A stretch of 64,000 nt of DNA from assembly GCF_004117935.1 (NCBI RefSeq), contig NZ_SDOY01000112.1, forward strand, positions 62,001 through 126,000, in the 5' to 3' direction. A model generated the notes under the pieces. The model was not told the origin of the DNA and did no database searches. It was given only the letters and a program-made list of their open reading frames with translations. The translations under genes and the position numbers were made by a program. The DNA comes from Streptomyces roseicoloratus. GTDB lineage: Bacteria; Actinomycetota; Actinomycetes; Streptomycetales; Streptomycetaceae. This document shows, in pieces, positions 33,192-41,457 of this stretch; within the stretch, counting starts at the first letter, position 1; each line of letters starts with the position of its first letter.

Positions 33192-33902
33192 GTGGCAGAG
33201 AGCGCGGGCTCCGTGATGCTCGCCCGTTCGGCGATGGGCCGTGCCGGTCCGGAGCCCCAGCGTCCTCCCGCGCGTCCGGTCCGCGGCACGCGCCGGGTCA
33301 GCGCGGCGCTCGCGGGTCTCGCGGCCTCGGCGCGGCACGAGCTGCTGACCTTCGACGACCCCGCGGTCTCCGCCGCGCGCGCGATCCCCGAGCCGTTCCT
33401 TGAGCTGGCGGGAGCGTGCATGCGCGCGGCGGCGGAGCGGGCCGGCGAGGTCCGCCGGATCGTCCCCCGCCACGCCCTCCCCCAGGTGGCGGGGGCGGTC
33501 CGGGTCCCGGGCCGGGCGAGGGTCGCGGACTCGATCCCCTTCAAGATGATCGTCGTCGACCGCACGGTCGCCGCGGTCCCGCTCGACCTCGAACTCCTCT
33601 ACAACGGCCTGCTCCTGATCCGCGACCCCGTCGTCGTCCAGGCCCTGGTCCGCGCCCACCACGCCTCCTGGGACACCAGTCAGGAACTGGCAGGTCTCAC
33701 CCCGCCCGCCCGTGACCTCCCGCCGCAGCTCCGCCCGGTCCTCGACGCCCTCCTCGCCGGCCTCACCGACGAGACCGCCGCGGCCCGCCTCGGCATGTCC
33801 CCCCGCACGTACAGCCGCCGCGTGGGCGAACTGATGGCGGCCCTGGGCACGACGAGCCGCTTCCGCGCGGGGGCGGAAGCGGCGAGGAGGGGGTGGGTTT
33901 AG
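33192..33902 (+). CDS. LuxR-type HTH regulator
   Basis: This 236-residue protein has a unique N-terminal two-thirds and a C-terminal LuxR-like HTH (AGLTDETAAARLGMSPRTY, about 192-210). The N-terminal part contains SIPFKMIVVDRTVAAVPLD and RDPVVVQALVRAHHASW, seen in actinobacterial regulators with a phospholipase-D-like or TrmB-like sensor domain. The start is uncertain: GTG 33192 follows a G-rich stretch, and ATG 33219 would also serve. It is divergent from the VWA lipoprotein across about 240 bp and may regulate it. Confidence 0.75.
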   Translation: MAESAGSVMLARSAMGRAGPEPQRPPARPVRGTRRVSAALAGLAASARHELLTFDDPAVSAARAIPEPFLELAGACMRAAAERAGEVRRIVPRHALPQVAGAVRVPGRARVADSIPFKMIVVDRTVAAVPLDLELLYNGLLLIRDPVVVQALVRAHHASWDTSQELAGLTPPARDLPPQLRPVLDALLAGLTDETAAARLGMSPRTYSRRVGELMAALGTTSRFRAGAEAARRGWV

Positions 33903-33917
33903 CGGCGCGCGGGGTCG

Positions 33918-34838
33918 CTAGGACACGATGTCCTTGCGGGCGAAGCCGCGGAAGGCGAGGGCGAAGAGGATCAGGGCGTAGGTGACCGAGACGGCCGCGC
34001 CCTTGACCATGCCCGTCCATTCCAGATGGGGCTGGAGGGCGTCCGCCCAGGCGAACTGCCAATGGGCCGGCAGGAACGCCCGCCAGTCGCCGAGGGCGGT
34101 GACCGCGTCGAGGACGTTGCCGATGATGGTGAGGCCGACGGCGCCGCCGACCGCGCCCAGAGGCGCGTCGGTGCGGGTGGAGAGCCAGAAGGCGAGTCCC
34201 GCGGTGACGAGTTGGGACACGAAGACGAAGGCGACGGCCACGCCGAGGCGCAGCAGCGCGTCGCCGGCCGGCAGGACGCCGCCGGTGGGGAGCTTCAGCG
34301 GACCCCAGCCGTACGCGACGGTGCCGGCGGCCAGGGCGACCAGAGGCAGCAGGAGCATGGCCGCCGCGCTGAAGCCGAGGGCGACGACGAGCTTGGACCG
34401 GAGCAGCCGGGCACGCGGAACGGGCGCGGCGAGCAGATAGCGCAGCGAGGACCAGCCGGCCTCGGACGCCACCGTGTCACCGCAGAACAGCGCCACCGGG
34501 ATCACCAGCAGGAAGCCGGCGGAGACGAAGAGGCAGGTCGCGGCGAAGTTGGCGCCCGAGGCGGTCGCCGTGTCCATGAGGGTGATCCGGTTGTTCCGCG
34601 CGCCGTCCGGGGTGCCGCCGATGGCGAATGCGGCGATGAGGACGAACGGGAGGGCGGCGAGGATCCCGGCCATGACGAAGGTACGGCGGCGCTTCAGCTG
34701 GCGCACGGCCTCCACGCGCAGCGGCAGGGTGCGGCCGGGCGTGTAGCCGGGGGCGGCCGGGGCGGCGGATCCGGGCGTGCGGCCGGGAGCGGCCGTGTCT
34801 GCGGATCCGGGCGTGCGGCCGGGGGCGGTGGCGGTCAT
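33918..34838 (-). CDS. ABC transporter permease (ABC-2 type)
   Basis: This is a 306-residue membrane protein with six hydrophobic segments from about residue 55 onward (AGILAALPFVLIAAFAIGG, CLFVSAGFLLVIPVALF and others). It ends with FRGFARKDIVS, as in ABC-2 permeases. The first 40 residues repeat APGRTPGSA, an unusual low-complexity cytoplasmic head. The ATG at 34838 overlaps the stop of the fused hydrolase-ATPase gene by 4 bp. The two proteins should form one exporter. Confidence 0.85.
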   Translation of the reverse strand: MTATAPGRTPGSADTAAPGRTPGSAAPAAPGYTPGRTLPLRVEAVRQLKRRRTFVMAGILAALPFVLIAAFAIGGTPDGARNNRITLMDTATASGANFAATCLFVSAGFLLVIPVALFCGDTVASEAGWSSLRYLLAAPVPRARLLRSKLVVALGFSAAAMLLLPLVALAAGTVAYGWGPLKLPTGGVLPAGDALLRLGVAVAFVFVSQLVTAGLAFWLSTRTDAPLGAVGGAVGLTIIGNVLDAVTALGDWRAFLPAHWQFAWADALQPHLEWTGMVKGAAVSVTYALILFALAFRGFARKDIVS

Positions 34839-37705
34839 GCGGTCTCTCCTCCGATCAGCGTCAGGAACGCGTCCTCCAGGCGCCGGTGCGGGCCCACCCC
34901 GGTCACCGGCACGTCCAGGCGGACGAGTTCGCCGATGAGGAAGGTGGTGCTCCTGCCGTCGAGGCGGACGAGCAGGCCGGACTCCGTGCGCACGGCCCCC
35001 AGCTTCTCCACCACCGCGTCCGGCACCGGGCCGTCCAGGGTGACGAGGAGGGTGTCGCCGGATCCGGTGATCTCCTCGACCGGGCCCGCCTGGACGAGGC
35101 CGCCGCGGTCCATCACCACGAGGTGGGTGCAGGACTGTTCGACCTCGGAGAGGAGGTGGCTGGACACGATGACGGTGCGGCCGCCGGCCGCGTAGCGGAT
35201 CATCACCTCCCGCATCTCGCGGATCTGCGGCGGGTCGAGGCCGTTCGTCGGCTCGTCCAGGATGAGCAGGTCCGGCAGGCCGAGCATGGCCTGCGCGATG
35301 GCGAGCCGCTGCCGCATGCCCTGCGAGTAGGTGCGCACGGCGCGTTCCAGGGCGCCGCCCAGGTTGGCGATCCGCAGCGCCTCGTCGATGTGGGCGTCCT
35401 CGGCCGGGCGGCCGGTGGAGGCCCAGTACAGCTCCAGGTTCTCGCGTCCCGACAGGTGCGGCAGGAAGCCCGCTCCCTCGACGAAGGCGCCGACCCGGGA
35501 CAGCACCGGGGCGCCGGGGCGGACGGCGTGGCCGAAGACGCGGATCTCGCCCTCGTCCGGGCCGATCAGGCCCATCAGCATGCGCAGGGTGGTGGTCTTG
35601 CCCGCGCCGTTGGGGCCGAGCAGGCCGAGGACCTGGCCCTGTTCGACCCGGAAGGACAGGTCGCGGACGCTGTACCGGTCGGTGCCCGCGTACTTCTTGG
35701 ACAGGCCGGTGATCCGGAGCGGGACCTCGGCGAGCGCCGGGTCGGGTGCCGGTGCGGCGGTGCGGCGCCGGGCGGTGAGCAGCAGTCCGGCGGCGACGGC
35801 CAGGGCGAGCAGCGGCAGGCCCCACACCCACCAGGGCAGCCCGGCCGCCTGGGTGGTCACGGCGGGCGCGGTCGGCAGGGTCAGCGGGCCCTGGACGGCG
35901 GCGGTGTACGTGGCGGGGGTGACGGGCGAGGCGTAGCCGAGGTCCGTCGCGGCGAGCACGAGCCGCAGCCGGTGCCCGGCCGGCACCTCGTGGTCGACGG
36001 CGGGCAGGGTGAGGTCCACGGTGCGGCCCTCGCCTGCGGCGCCCTCGACCCGTACCGGGGTGACGAGCTGGGCGGGCAGCACCTGCTGCCGGCCGTCCGG
36101 GCCCACGTCGTACACCTTGGCGAAGAACACCGCCGAGCCGTCGGGCGCGGTGGAGGTCACCCTGACCCGGACGGTCGGGGCGCCGGTGATCCGCAGCGGC
36201 ACGGACTGCGGCCGGGCGTCGAAGGCGGCGAACTGGCCGGGGAAGTCGAGGGTCAGCCCCACGCCGAGCGACGAGAACTGCGAGAGCCCGCCACCGAGGC
36301 CGGGCACGGCGGAGAGCGCGGGCGGGTTGGCACCGGCGGGGTTGGAGAAGGAGCGGGCGGCGGAGGCGGCGGAGGGTGCGGGTACGGGTGCGTTGGAGGC
36401 CGCCGGACCGGAGCCGGCCGGTACGGGGGTCGCGGGGCTCGCGGAGGCCGCGGGGGCCGCGGGGCTCGCGGGGGCCGGCGGGCCGGCGGGGGTGAGCGCC
36501 ACCCGGACGGGGCCCGCGGCGAGGCCCGGGTAGTGGTCGGCGGTGGCGCCGCGCAGGGTGGCCCGTCCGTCGGTGGAGTCCACTCCTCCAGTACGACTGA
36601 CCCGGAAGGCGGGTCCGGTGTCGGCGGAGGCGTCCCGCTTGAGGTGGCGGTCGAACCACGCGGTGATCCTCGCCTGGACCCGGTCCGTCTCGCGGTCGCC
36701 GCCGTCGTGGCCGCCGGACGTCCAGTCGACGGCGACGGGTGCGCCGTTGGCGGCGATGGCCCGCGCCATGGCGTCGGACTGGCCGAGGGTGAAGAGCGAG
36801 TCGGCCTGGCCCTGGACGATCAGCGCGGGCACCTTGATGCGGCTGCCGACGGCGGAGGGGCTGCGGGCCTCCAGGAGCGCGCGGGCGGCGGCGTCGGGGC
36901 GGCCGGTGACGGCGACACGCTGGTAGAGGGCGCAGACCTCGGGGCTGAAGCGACCGCATGCGGCGGGGTCGGCGGCGGTGCTGCCACCCGGGCCGGAGGC
37001 CCCGGAAGCACCGGCGCCGGAGCCCCCGGAAGCACCGGCCGCACCGCCGCCCGGCGCACTGGCGCCCGCCCCGGCGCCGGGGCCCGTCCCCGTACCCGCC
37101 GAGAAGAAGATGCCGGACCAGAGCTTCTTGAAGACGCCGTTGGGGAACAGCGCGTCGGCCAGGTTCCAGTACGTGATCTGCGGGGCCACGGCGTCGACGC
37201 GCGGGACGTGGCCGGCGGCGAGCAGCGAGACGGCACCGCCGTAGGAGGCGCCGGTGACGCCGACGCGCGGGTCGCCGGCCTTGTCGAGGAGCACCTCGGG
37301 GCGTGCGGCGAGCCAGTCGACGAGTCCGCTGACGTCCCTGACCTCGCGCTCGGGGTCGTTGAGGCCGATCTGCCCGGTGGAGGCGCCGAAGCCGCGGGCG
37401 GACCAGGTGAGCACGGCGTAGCCGTCGCGGGCGAGCTGCTCGGCCTGCGCGCGGACGTCGTCCTTGGAACCGCCGAAGCCGTGGCCGAGGAGGACGGCGG
37501 GGCGGCGGCCGTCGCCGCCCGAGGTGAAGTAGGAGGTGTCGAGCCGTACGCCGTCGAGGTCGAGCATCCGGTCGGCGCGGCGCACGGGCGCGGCGTCGTC
37601 GGAGGCGACGGCGGTCCAGGTGCCGGTGCCGCCCGCGAGCACGGCGAGCACGGCGCCTGCCGCGGCCCATCGCGGCAGGCCCCTCCGGGGAAGTCGCAGC
37701 TGCAT
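34835..37705 (-). CDS. secreted S15-type hydrolase fused to an ABC transporter ATPase
   Basis: This is a 956-residue two-part protein. Residues 1-35 form a signal-anchor. Residues 60-370 are an alpha/beta hydrolase of the CocE/X-Pro-dipeptidyl type (LLGHGFGGSKDD, nucleophile elbow GASYGG with Ser about 157, late GHDGG His about 332). Residues 380-600 resemble the X-Pro C-terminal jelly roll. A membrane helix lies at about 618-640. From 655 an ABC ATPase follows with Walker A GPNGAGKTT (about 695), signature YSQGMRQR and Walker B LLILDEPTNGLD. Topology places the hydrolase outside and the ATPase inside. A permease gene is coupled downstream. Alanine/proline linkers (about 195-225, 395-440) separate the modules. 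Confidence 0.85.
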   Translation of the reverse strand: MQLRLPRRGLPRWAAAGAVLAVLAGGTGTWTAVASDDAAPVRRADRMLDLDGVRLDTSYFTSGGDGRRPAVLLGHGFGGSKDDVRAQAEQLARDGYAVLTWSARGFGASTGQIGLNDPEREVRDVSGLVDWLAARPEVLLDKAGDPRVGVTGASYGGAVSLLAAGHVPRVDAVAPQITYWNLADALFPNGVFKKLWSGIFFSAGTGTGPGAGAGASAPGGGAAGASGGSGAGASGASGPGGSTAADPAACGRFSPEVCALYQRVAVTGRPDAAARALLEARSPSAVGSRIKVPALIVQGQADSLFTLGQSDAMARAIAANGAPVAVDWTSGGHDGGDRETDRVQARITAWFDRHLKRDASADTGPAFRVSRTGGVDSTDGRATLRGATADHYPGLAAGPVRVALTPAGPPAPASPAAPAASASPATPVPAGSGPAASNAPVPAPSAASAARSFSNPAGANPPALSAVPGLGGGLSQFSSLGVGLTLDFPGQFAAFDARPQSVPLRITGAPTVRVRVTSTAPDGSAVFFAKVYDVGPDGRQQVLPAQLVTPVRVEGAAGEGRTVDLTLPAVDHEVPAGHRLRLVLAATDLGYASPVTPATYTAAVQGPLTLPTAPAVTTQAAGLPWWVWGLPLLALAVAAGLLLTARRRTAAPAPDPALAEVPLRITGLSKKYAGTDRYSVRDLSFRVEQGQVLGLLGPNGAGKTTTLRMLMGLIGPDEGEIRVFGHAVRPGAPVLSRVGAFVEGAGFLPHLSGRENLELYWASTGRPAEDAHIDEALRIANLGGALERAVRTYSQGMRQRLAIAQAMLGLPDLLILDEPTNGLDPPQIREMREVMIRYAAGGRTVIVSSHLLSEVEQSCTHLVVMDRGGLVQAGPVEEITGSGDTLLVTLDGPVPDAVVEKLGAVRTESGLLVRLDGRSTTFLIGELVRLDVPVTGVGPHRRLEDAFLTLIGGETA

Positions 37706-37828
37706 GCGTCGAGCCTAGGCCCCCGGACGGGGCGGCTCGCGTGCCCAGGGGCGGAACTCTCCGGCCTTCTCCGGTCGTACGCGCTACGGTCGTCGTACAC
37801 CAGACGCGGTACGGCGCGGGGGGACGGG

Positions 37829-38260
37829 ATGGAGATCCGGCGGGCGACGACGGTGGCGGAGCTGCTGGCGGCGGGGCACCTGTACGACGCGCCGCCCCGG
37901 GAGGACTGGGCCGAGGCCTTCCTGGCCGCGCCCGGTCACGTCCTCCTGATCGCGTACGCGGACGACGGCTTCCCCGCCGGTTTCGTCTCCGGGATCGAGA
38001 TGCGCCACCCCGACAAGGGCGTGGAGCTGTGCCTGTACGAACTGTCGGTGGACGAGGCCCACCGCCGCCGCGGCATCGGCCGCGCCCTCACGGAGGCCCT
38101 GGCATCGGAGGCCCGGGCGCGCGGCTGCTACGGAATGTGGGTGGGCGTGGACACGGACAACGAGGCGGCCCTGCGGACCTACGCGTCGGCGGGTGCGGCC
38201 GACGAGGGGCTGTTCACGATCCGGGGCTGGCCGTTCGAGGACGACCGCGGCCGGCCCTGA
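37829..38260 (+). CDS. GNAT acetyltransferase, AAC(3)-I-like
   Basis: This 143-residue GNAT has the acetyl-CoA loop HRRRGIGRAL (about 77-86), preceded by LYELSVDEA and followed by RGCYGMWVGVDTDNEAALRTY. That pattern is shared with aminoglycoside 3-N-acetyltransferase class I (IYDLAV, HRRxGI, ALxLYxxLG). The ATG at 37829 has GGGGGGACGG just upstream. It stands alone, divergent from the hydrolase/ABC operon. Acetylation of an amine, possibly an aminoglycoside, is inferred; no resistance phenotype can be claimed. Confidence 0.75.
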   Translation: MEIRRATTVAELLAAGHLYDAPPREDWAEAFLAAPGHVLLIAYADDGFPAGFVSGIEMRHPDKGVELCLYELSVDEAHRRRGIGRALTEALASEARARGCYGMWVGVDTDNEAALRTYASAGAADEGLFTIRGWPFEDDRGRP

Positions 38261-38288
38261 GCCTGGTGCCCGCGCCTCGGGCCATCCC

Positions 38289-38372
38289 TCAGGCCTCGTC
38301 TCGGACCTCGTCTCGGGGCACGTCTCGGACCTCGTCTCGGGCCTCGTCTCGGGGCACGTCTCGGCGCGCTTC
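38289..38372. repeat. short tandem repeats at the DUF4291 3' end
   Basis: Units of CCTCGTCTCGGG and GGCACGTCTCGGA alternate about seven times, producing the charged Asp/Glu/Arg repeat at the DUF4291 C-terminus. The period is 12-15 bp and slippage is likely. Confidence 0.8.
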
Positions 38373-38981
38373 GCCCAGGGCCACGATCCGTCCCAGGAGT
38401 CCGGCGCCCGCCGGGTACGGCCGTTCCTCGGGCAGCAGTGGCCGGGCCCGCTCCGGGCGGCCCTCGCGTACGAGGCCGTGGATCTCGCGGGCGAGCGGGG
38501 TGACGTCGCGGATGCCGACGGTCCACTCGTCCGCGTAGCGACGGGAGGCCTCTCCGGCCAGGCCGAGCTGCAGCGAGCGGTACGGCAGCGGCCGGAGGTG
38601 CAGGTCGCGCTCCGGGTCCCACTGGACGCGGGCCGGCGAGCGCTTCAGCTCGCGCTGCCAGGCGGCGCGGTCCTCGTGGAAGCCGCGGACGTAGTGGGAG
38701 AGGCTCGCGTGGCGCAGCGCCCACTCGAAGCCCTCGCGGGCGATCTCGACGGCCAGGACGGTCTCCTGCCCCTCCTTCAGGCCCCAGCCGCAGCGGTAGG
38801 CCATCCACAGGAACGAGGGCTTGATCCAGGTCATCCGGTCCCGCTTCCACGACTCCGGGAAGCGTCCGTCGCGGGCGGCCGGGAGACCGATCTCCGGCCG
38901 GTAGGCCTGGTAGACGGTCACGGTGGTGTCGGTGTGGACGGCTCTGATCTGGTACTTCGGCGGCTGTGCGGGAACGGACAT
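38289..38981 (-). CDS. DUF4291 family protein
   Basis: This 230-residue protein matches DUF4291: YQIRAVHTDTTVTVYQAYRP at the start, then DRMTWIKPSFLWMAYRCGW (about 48-66) and QWDPERDLHLRPLPYRSLQ. Its function is unknown; the fold is thought to be enzyme-like. The last 26 residues are a repeat of VPRDEVRDEA-type decapeptides encoded by a DNA repeat (38289-38372), so the C-terminus is probably a recent low-complexity extension. It is convergent with the GNAT gene (28-bp gap). Confidence 0.85.
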   Translation of the reverse strand: MSVPAQPPKYQIRAVHTDTTVTVYQAYRPEIGLPAARDGRFPESWKRDRMTWIKPSFLWMAYRCGWGLKEGQETVLAVEIAREGFEWALRHASLSHYVRGFHEDRAAWQRELKRSPARVQWDPERDLHLRPLPYRSLQLGLAGEASRRYADEWTVGIRDVTPLAREIHGLVREGRPERARPLLPEERPYPAGAGLLGRIVALGEARRDVPRDEARDEVRDVPRDEVRDEA

Positions 38982-39041
38982 GGCCCCAGGGTGCGCCGGA
39001 ACGAGCCCGCGGGGCCACCGGTTTCCCCGGCCCTCGGCGGT

Positions 39042-39842
39042 TCAGCCGCGGCCGTTGATCATCGTCAGCAGCCGCTCGTGGGTCCCGGCGTCGGCTGCGG
39101 CGACGAGGCCTCTGGCCGGTTCGTCCGGCGGGGTGCCGTCGATGCCGGTGACCACGCAGCCGGCGGCTCGGCACAACGCGATGCCGGCGGCGAAGTGGAC
39201 GGTGGTGGAGAGGTCGGTGCCGTCGGTGACGTAGGCGGCGCGGCGGCCGGCGGCGACCCAGGCGAGGGCCAGGCTCGTCGACACGACGCGCGGCCGGAAG
39301 TGAGCGGTGAAGGCGGGGTGGGCCAGGAGGTCGACGGGCCGGAACGCGGGTGCGCTCGGGAACGGCGGGTCCAGGTTGACGTCCACGAGCCGGGTGGCGG
39401 GCGTGGGCGTCAGCGGGGTGTCGTCGGTCCCGTCCTGCCGTAGCCATGCGGTCCGCCCGTCGGTGAAGAAGACCTCGCCGCTGAACGGGTCGGCCACCGC
39501 CGCCGCTCCGTCCCGCAGCGCCACGTTGACCGCGACCAGCATGTTCCCGGTGGCGTAGTTGAGGGTGCCGCACAGGGGGTCGACCAGCCACTGGCGTGCG
39601 CCGTCGGGGGCGCCCTGCCGTCCGCCCTCCTCGCCGAGCACCGCGTCGGCGGGCCGTGCGGTGCGGATGACGCCGAGGATCGCCTTCTCCGCCGCGACGT
39701 CGGCGGCGGTGGCGAAGTCGCCGTCGCCCTTGTCGATGCGGTCGAGCCGGCGGCCGTACAGGCCGCGGACGATGTCCGCGCCGGTCCGTGCCGCGGCCAG
39801 GGCGACTTCGGCGTCGGTGGCGTTCGCGTCCGGGGTGATCAC
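39042..39842 (-). CDS. inositol-monophosphatase-fold protein with altered metal ligands
   Basis: This 266-residue protein has IMPase landmarks: DFATAADVAAEKAI (about 42-55), GEEGG (70-74) and WLVDPLCGTLNYATG (85-99). The family motif is DPIDGTxN; here the second Asp, a Mg ligand, is Cys91. The later WDxAAG motif reads VHFAAG (about 214-219), so a second ligand Asp is His. Glu71 and Asp88 remain. Catalysis may use a different metal arrangement or be lost. It sits just downstream (minus strand) of the inositol catabolic genes, separated from mmsA by a terminator. The proximity to iol genes is suggestive only. Confidence 0.8.
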   Translation of the reverse strand: MITPDANATDAEVALAAARTGADIVRGLYGRRLDRIDKGDGDFATAADVAAEKAILGVIRTARPADAVLGEEGGRQGAPDGARQWLVDPLCGTLNYATGNMLVAVNVALRDGAAAVADPFSGEVFFTDGRTAWLRQDGTDDTPLTPTPATRLVDVNLDPPFPSAPAFRPVDLLAHPAFTAHFRPRVVSTSLALAWVAAGRRAAYVTDGTDLSTTVHFAAGIALCRAAGCVVTGIDGTPPDEPARGLVAAADAGTHERLLTMINGRG

Positions 39843-39878
39843 GACGGGCAGGCTACCGGGAACGGCCGTCGACGGGAC

Positions 39879-39908
39879 GGCCCCCGCCGGCGGTGCTCGG
39901 CGGGGGCC
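39879..39908 (-). terminator. terminator after mmsA/iolA
   Basis: GGCCCCCGCCG (39879-39889) pairs perfectly with CGGCGGGGGCC (39898-39908) across 8 nt, 25 bp past the mmsA stop on the minus strand. It ends the iol operon before the IMPase-like gene. Confidence 0.75.
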
Positions 39909-39932
39909 GGGGTGTCAACGGGCGTCGGGTGC

Positions 39933-41435
39933 TCAGTGGTTGCGCGGGAAGCCCAGGTCGACGCCGGCCGGGGCCTCGGAGGGGTCCGGCCAGCGGGTGG
40001 TGACGACCTTGCCGCGGGTGTAGAAGTGCACGCCGTCGTTGCCGTAGATGTGGTGGTCGCCGAAGAGCGAGTCCTTCCAACCGCCGAAGGAGTGGTAGCC
40101 CACCGGCACCGGGATCGGCACGTTCACGCCGACCATGCCGGCCTGGACCTCCAGCTGGAAGCGGCGGGCCGCGCCGCCGTCGCGGGTGAAGATCGCGGTG
40201 CCGTTGCCGAACGGCGAGGCGTTGATGAGGGCCAGGCCCTCCTCGTACGTCTCGGCGCGCAGCACGCAGAGGACCGGGCCGAAGATCTCGTCCTGGTACG
40301 CCTTGGCGGTGGTCGGGACGTGGTCCAGGAGGGACAGGCCGATCCAGTGGCCGTTCTCGTGGCCGTCCACCGTGTAGCCGGTGCCGTCGAGGACGACCTC
40401 GCAGCCCTCGTCCGCGGCGCCGTGCACGTAGGAGGCGACCTTGTCGCGGTGGACGGCGGTGATGAGCGGGCCCATCTCGGAGGTCGGGTCGTTGCCGGGG
40501 CCGATCTTGATCTTCTCGGCGCGCTCGCGGATCTTCTGCACGAGCTCGTCGCCGATCGCGCCGACCGCCACGACCGCGGAGATGGCCATGCAGCGCTCGC
40601 CGGCGGATCCGTACGCCGCCGAGACCGCCGCGTCGGCCGCCGCGTCGAGGTCGGCGTCGGGCAGCACCAGCATGTGGTTCTTGGCGCCGCCGAGCGCCTG
40701 GACGCGCTTGCCGTTGGCGGAGGCGGTGGTGTGGATGTGGCGGGCGATCGGGGTCGAGCCGACGAAGGAGATCGCGGAGACGTCCGGGTGCTCCAGGAGC
40801 CGGTCGACGGCCACCTTGTCGCCGTGGACGACGTTGAAGACGCCGTCCGGCAGCCCCGCCTCGGCGAGCAGCTCGGCGATCTTGAGGGACGGCGAGGGGT
40901 CCTTCTCGCTCGGCTTGAGGACGAAGGTGTTGCCGCAGGCGATGGCGAGCGGGAACATCCACATCGGCACCATCGCCGGGAAGTTGAACGGCGTGATGCC
41001 GGCGACCACGCCCACCGGCTGGCGGATCGTGGCCACGTCCACGCGGTTGGACACCTGTGTGGACAGCTCGCCCTTGAGCTGGGTGGTGATGCCGCAGGCC
41101 AGGTCGACGATCTCGAGGCCGCGGGCGACCTCGCCGAGCGCGTCGGAGTGCACCTTGCCGTGCTCGGCGACGATCAGCTCGGCGATCGCGTCGCGGTTGG
41201 CGTCGAGCAGCGCGCGGAAGCGGAAGAGGATGGTGGTGCGCTGGGCCAGCGAGGAGGTGCCCCAGGTCGCGAAGGCGGCCTTGGCGGCGGCGACCGCGGC
41301 GTCGACCTCGTCGACGGAGGCGAGCGCCACCTGCGTGGTGACGGCGCCGGTGGCCGGGTCGGTGACCGGGCCCCAGTTGCCCGACGTGCCCTCGACGCTC
41401 TTGCCACCGATCCAGTGGTTGACGGTCTTCGTCAT
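39933..41435 (-). CDS. mmsA: methylmalonate-semialdehyde dehydrogenase (acylating)
   Basis: This 500-residue aldehyde dehydrogenase has ITPFNFPAMVPMWMFPLAIACGN (in parts), FVGSTPIARHI, NHMLVLPDAD and the catalytic Cys in GSAGERCMAIS (about 286). That sequence is diagnostic of MmsA/IolA, which oxidises malonic or methylmalonic semialdehyde to acetyl- or propionyl-CoA. AAGGAG lies 8 nt before ATG 41435. It is the last gene of the iolC-B-D-A set, 22 bp after iolD, and completes inositol breakdown. A role in valine catabolism is also possible. Confidence 0.95.
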   Translation of the reverse strand: MTKTVNHWIGGKSVEGTSGNWGPVTDPATGAVTTQVALASVDEVDAAVAAAKAAFATWGTSSLAQRTTILFRFRALLDANRDAIAELIVAEHGKVHSDALGEVARGLEIVDLACGITTQLKGELSTQVSNRVDVATIRQPVGVVAGITPFNFPAMVPMWMFPLAIACGNTFVLKPSEKDPSPSLKIAELLAEAGLPDGVFNVVHGDKVAVDRLLEHPDVSAISFVGSTPIARHIHTTASANGKRVQALGGAKNHMLVLPDADLDAAADAAVSAAYGSAGERCMAISAVVAVGAIGDELVQKIRERAEKIKIGPGNDPTSEMGPLITAVHRDKVASYVHGAADEGCEVVLDGTGYTVDGHENGHWIGLSLLDHVPTTAKAYQDEIFGPVLCVLRAETYEEGLALINASPFGNGTAIFTRDGGAARRFQLEVQAGMVGVNVPIPVPVGYHSFGGWKDSLFGDHHIYGNDGVHFYTRGKVVTTRWPDPSEAPAGVDLGFPRNH

Positions 41436-41457
41436 GACGGAATGCTCCTTCTGGCTG

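Noticed and set aside
34886..37828. Long rightward frame ahead of the GNAT gene
   Set aside because: Only the last 143 codons form a recognisable protein; the rest is antisense to the hydrolase-ABC fusion.
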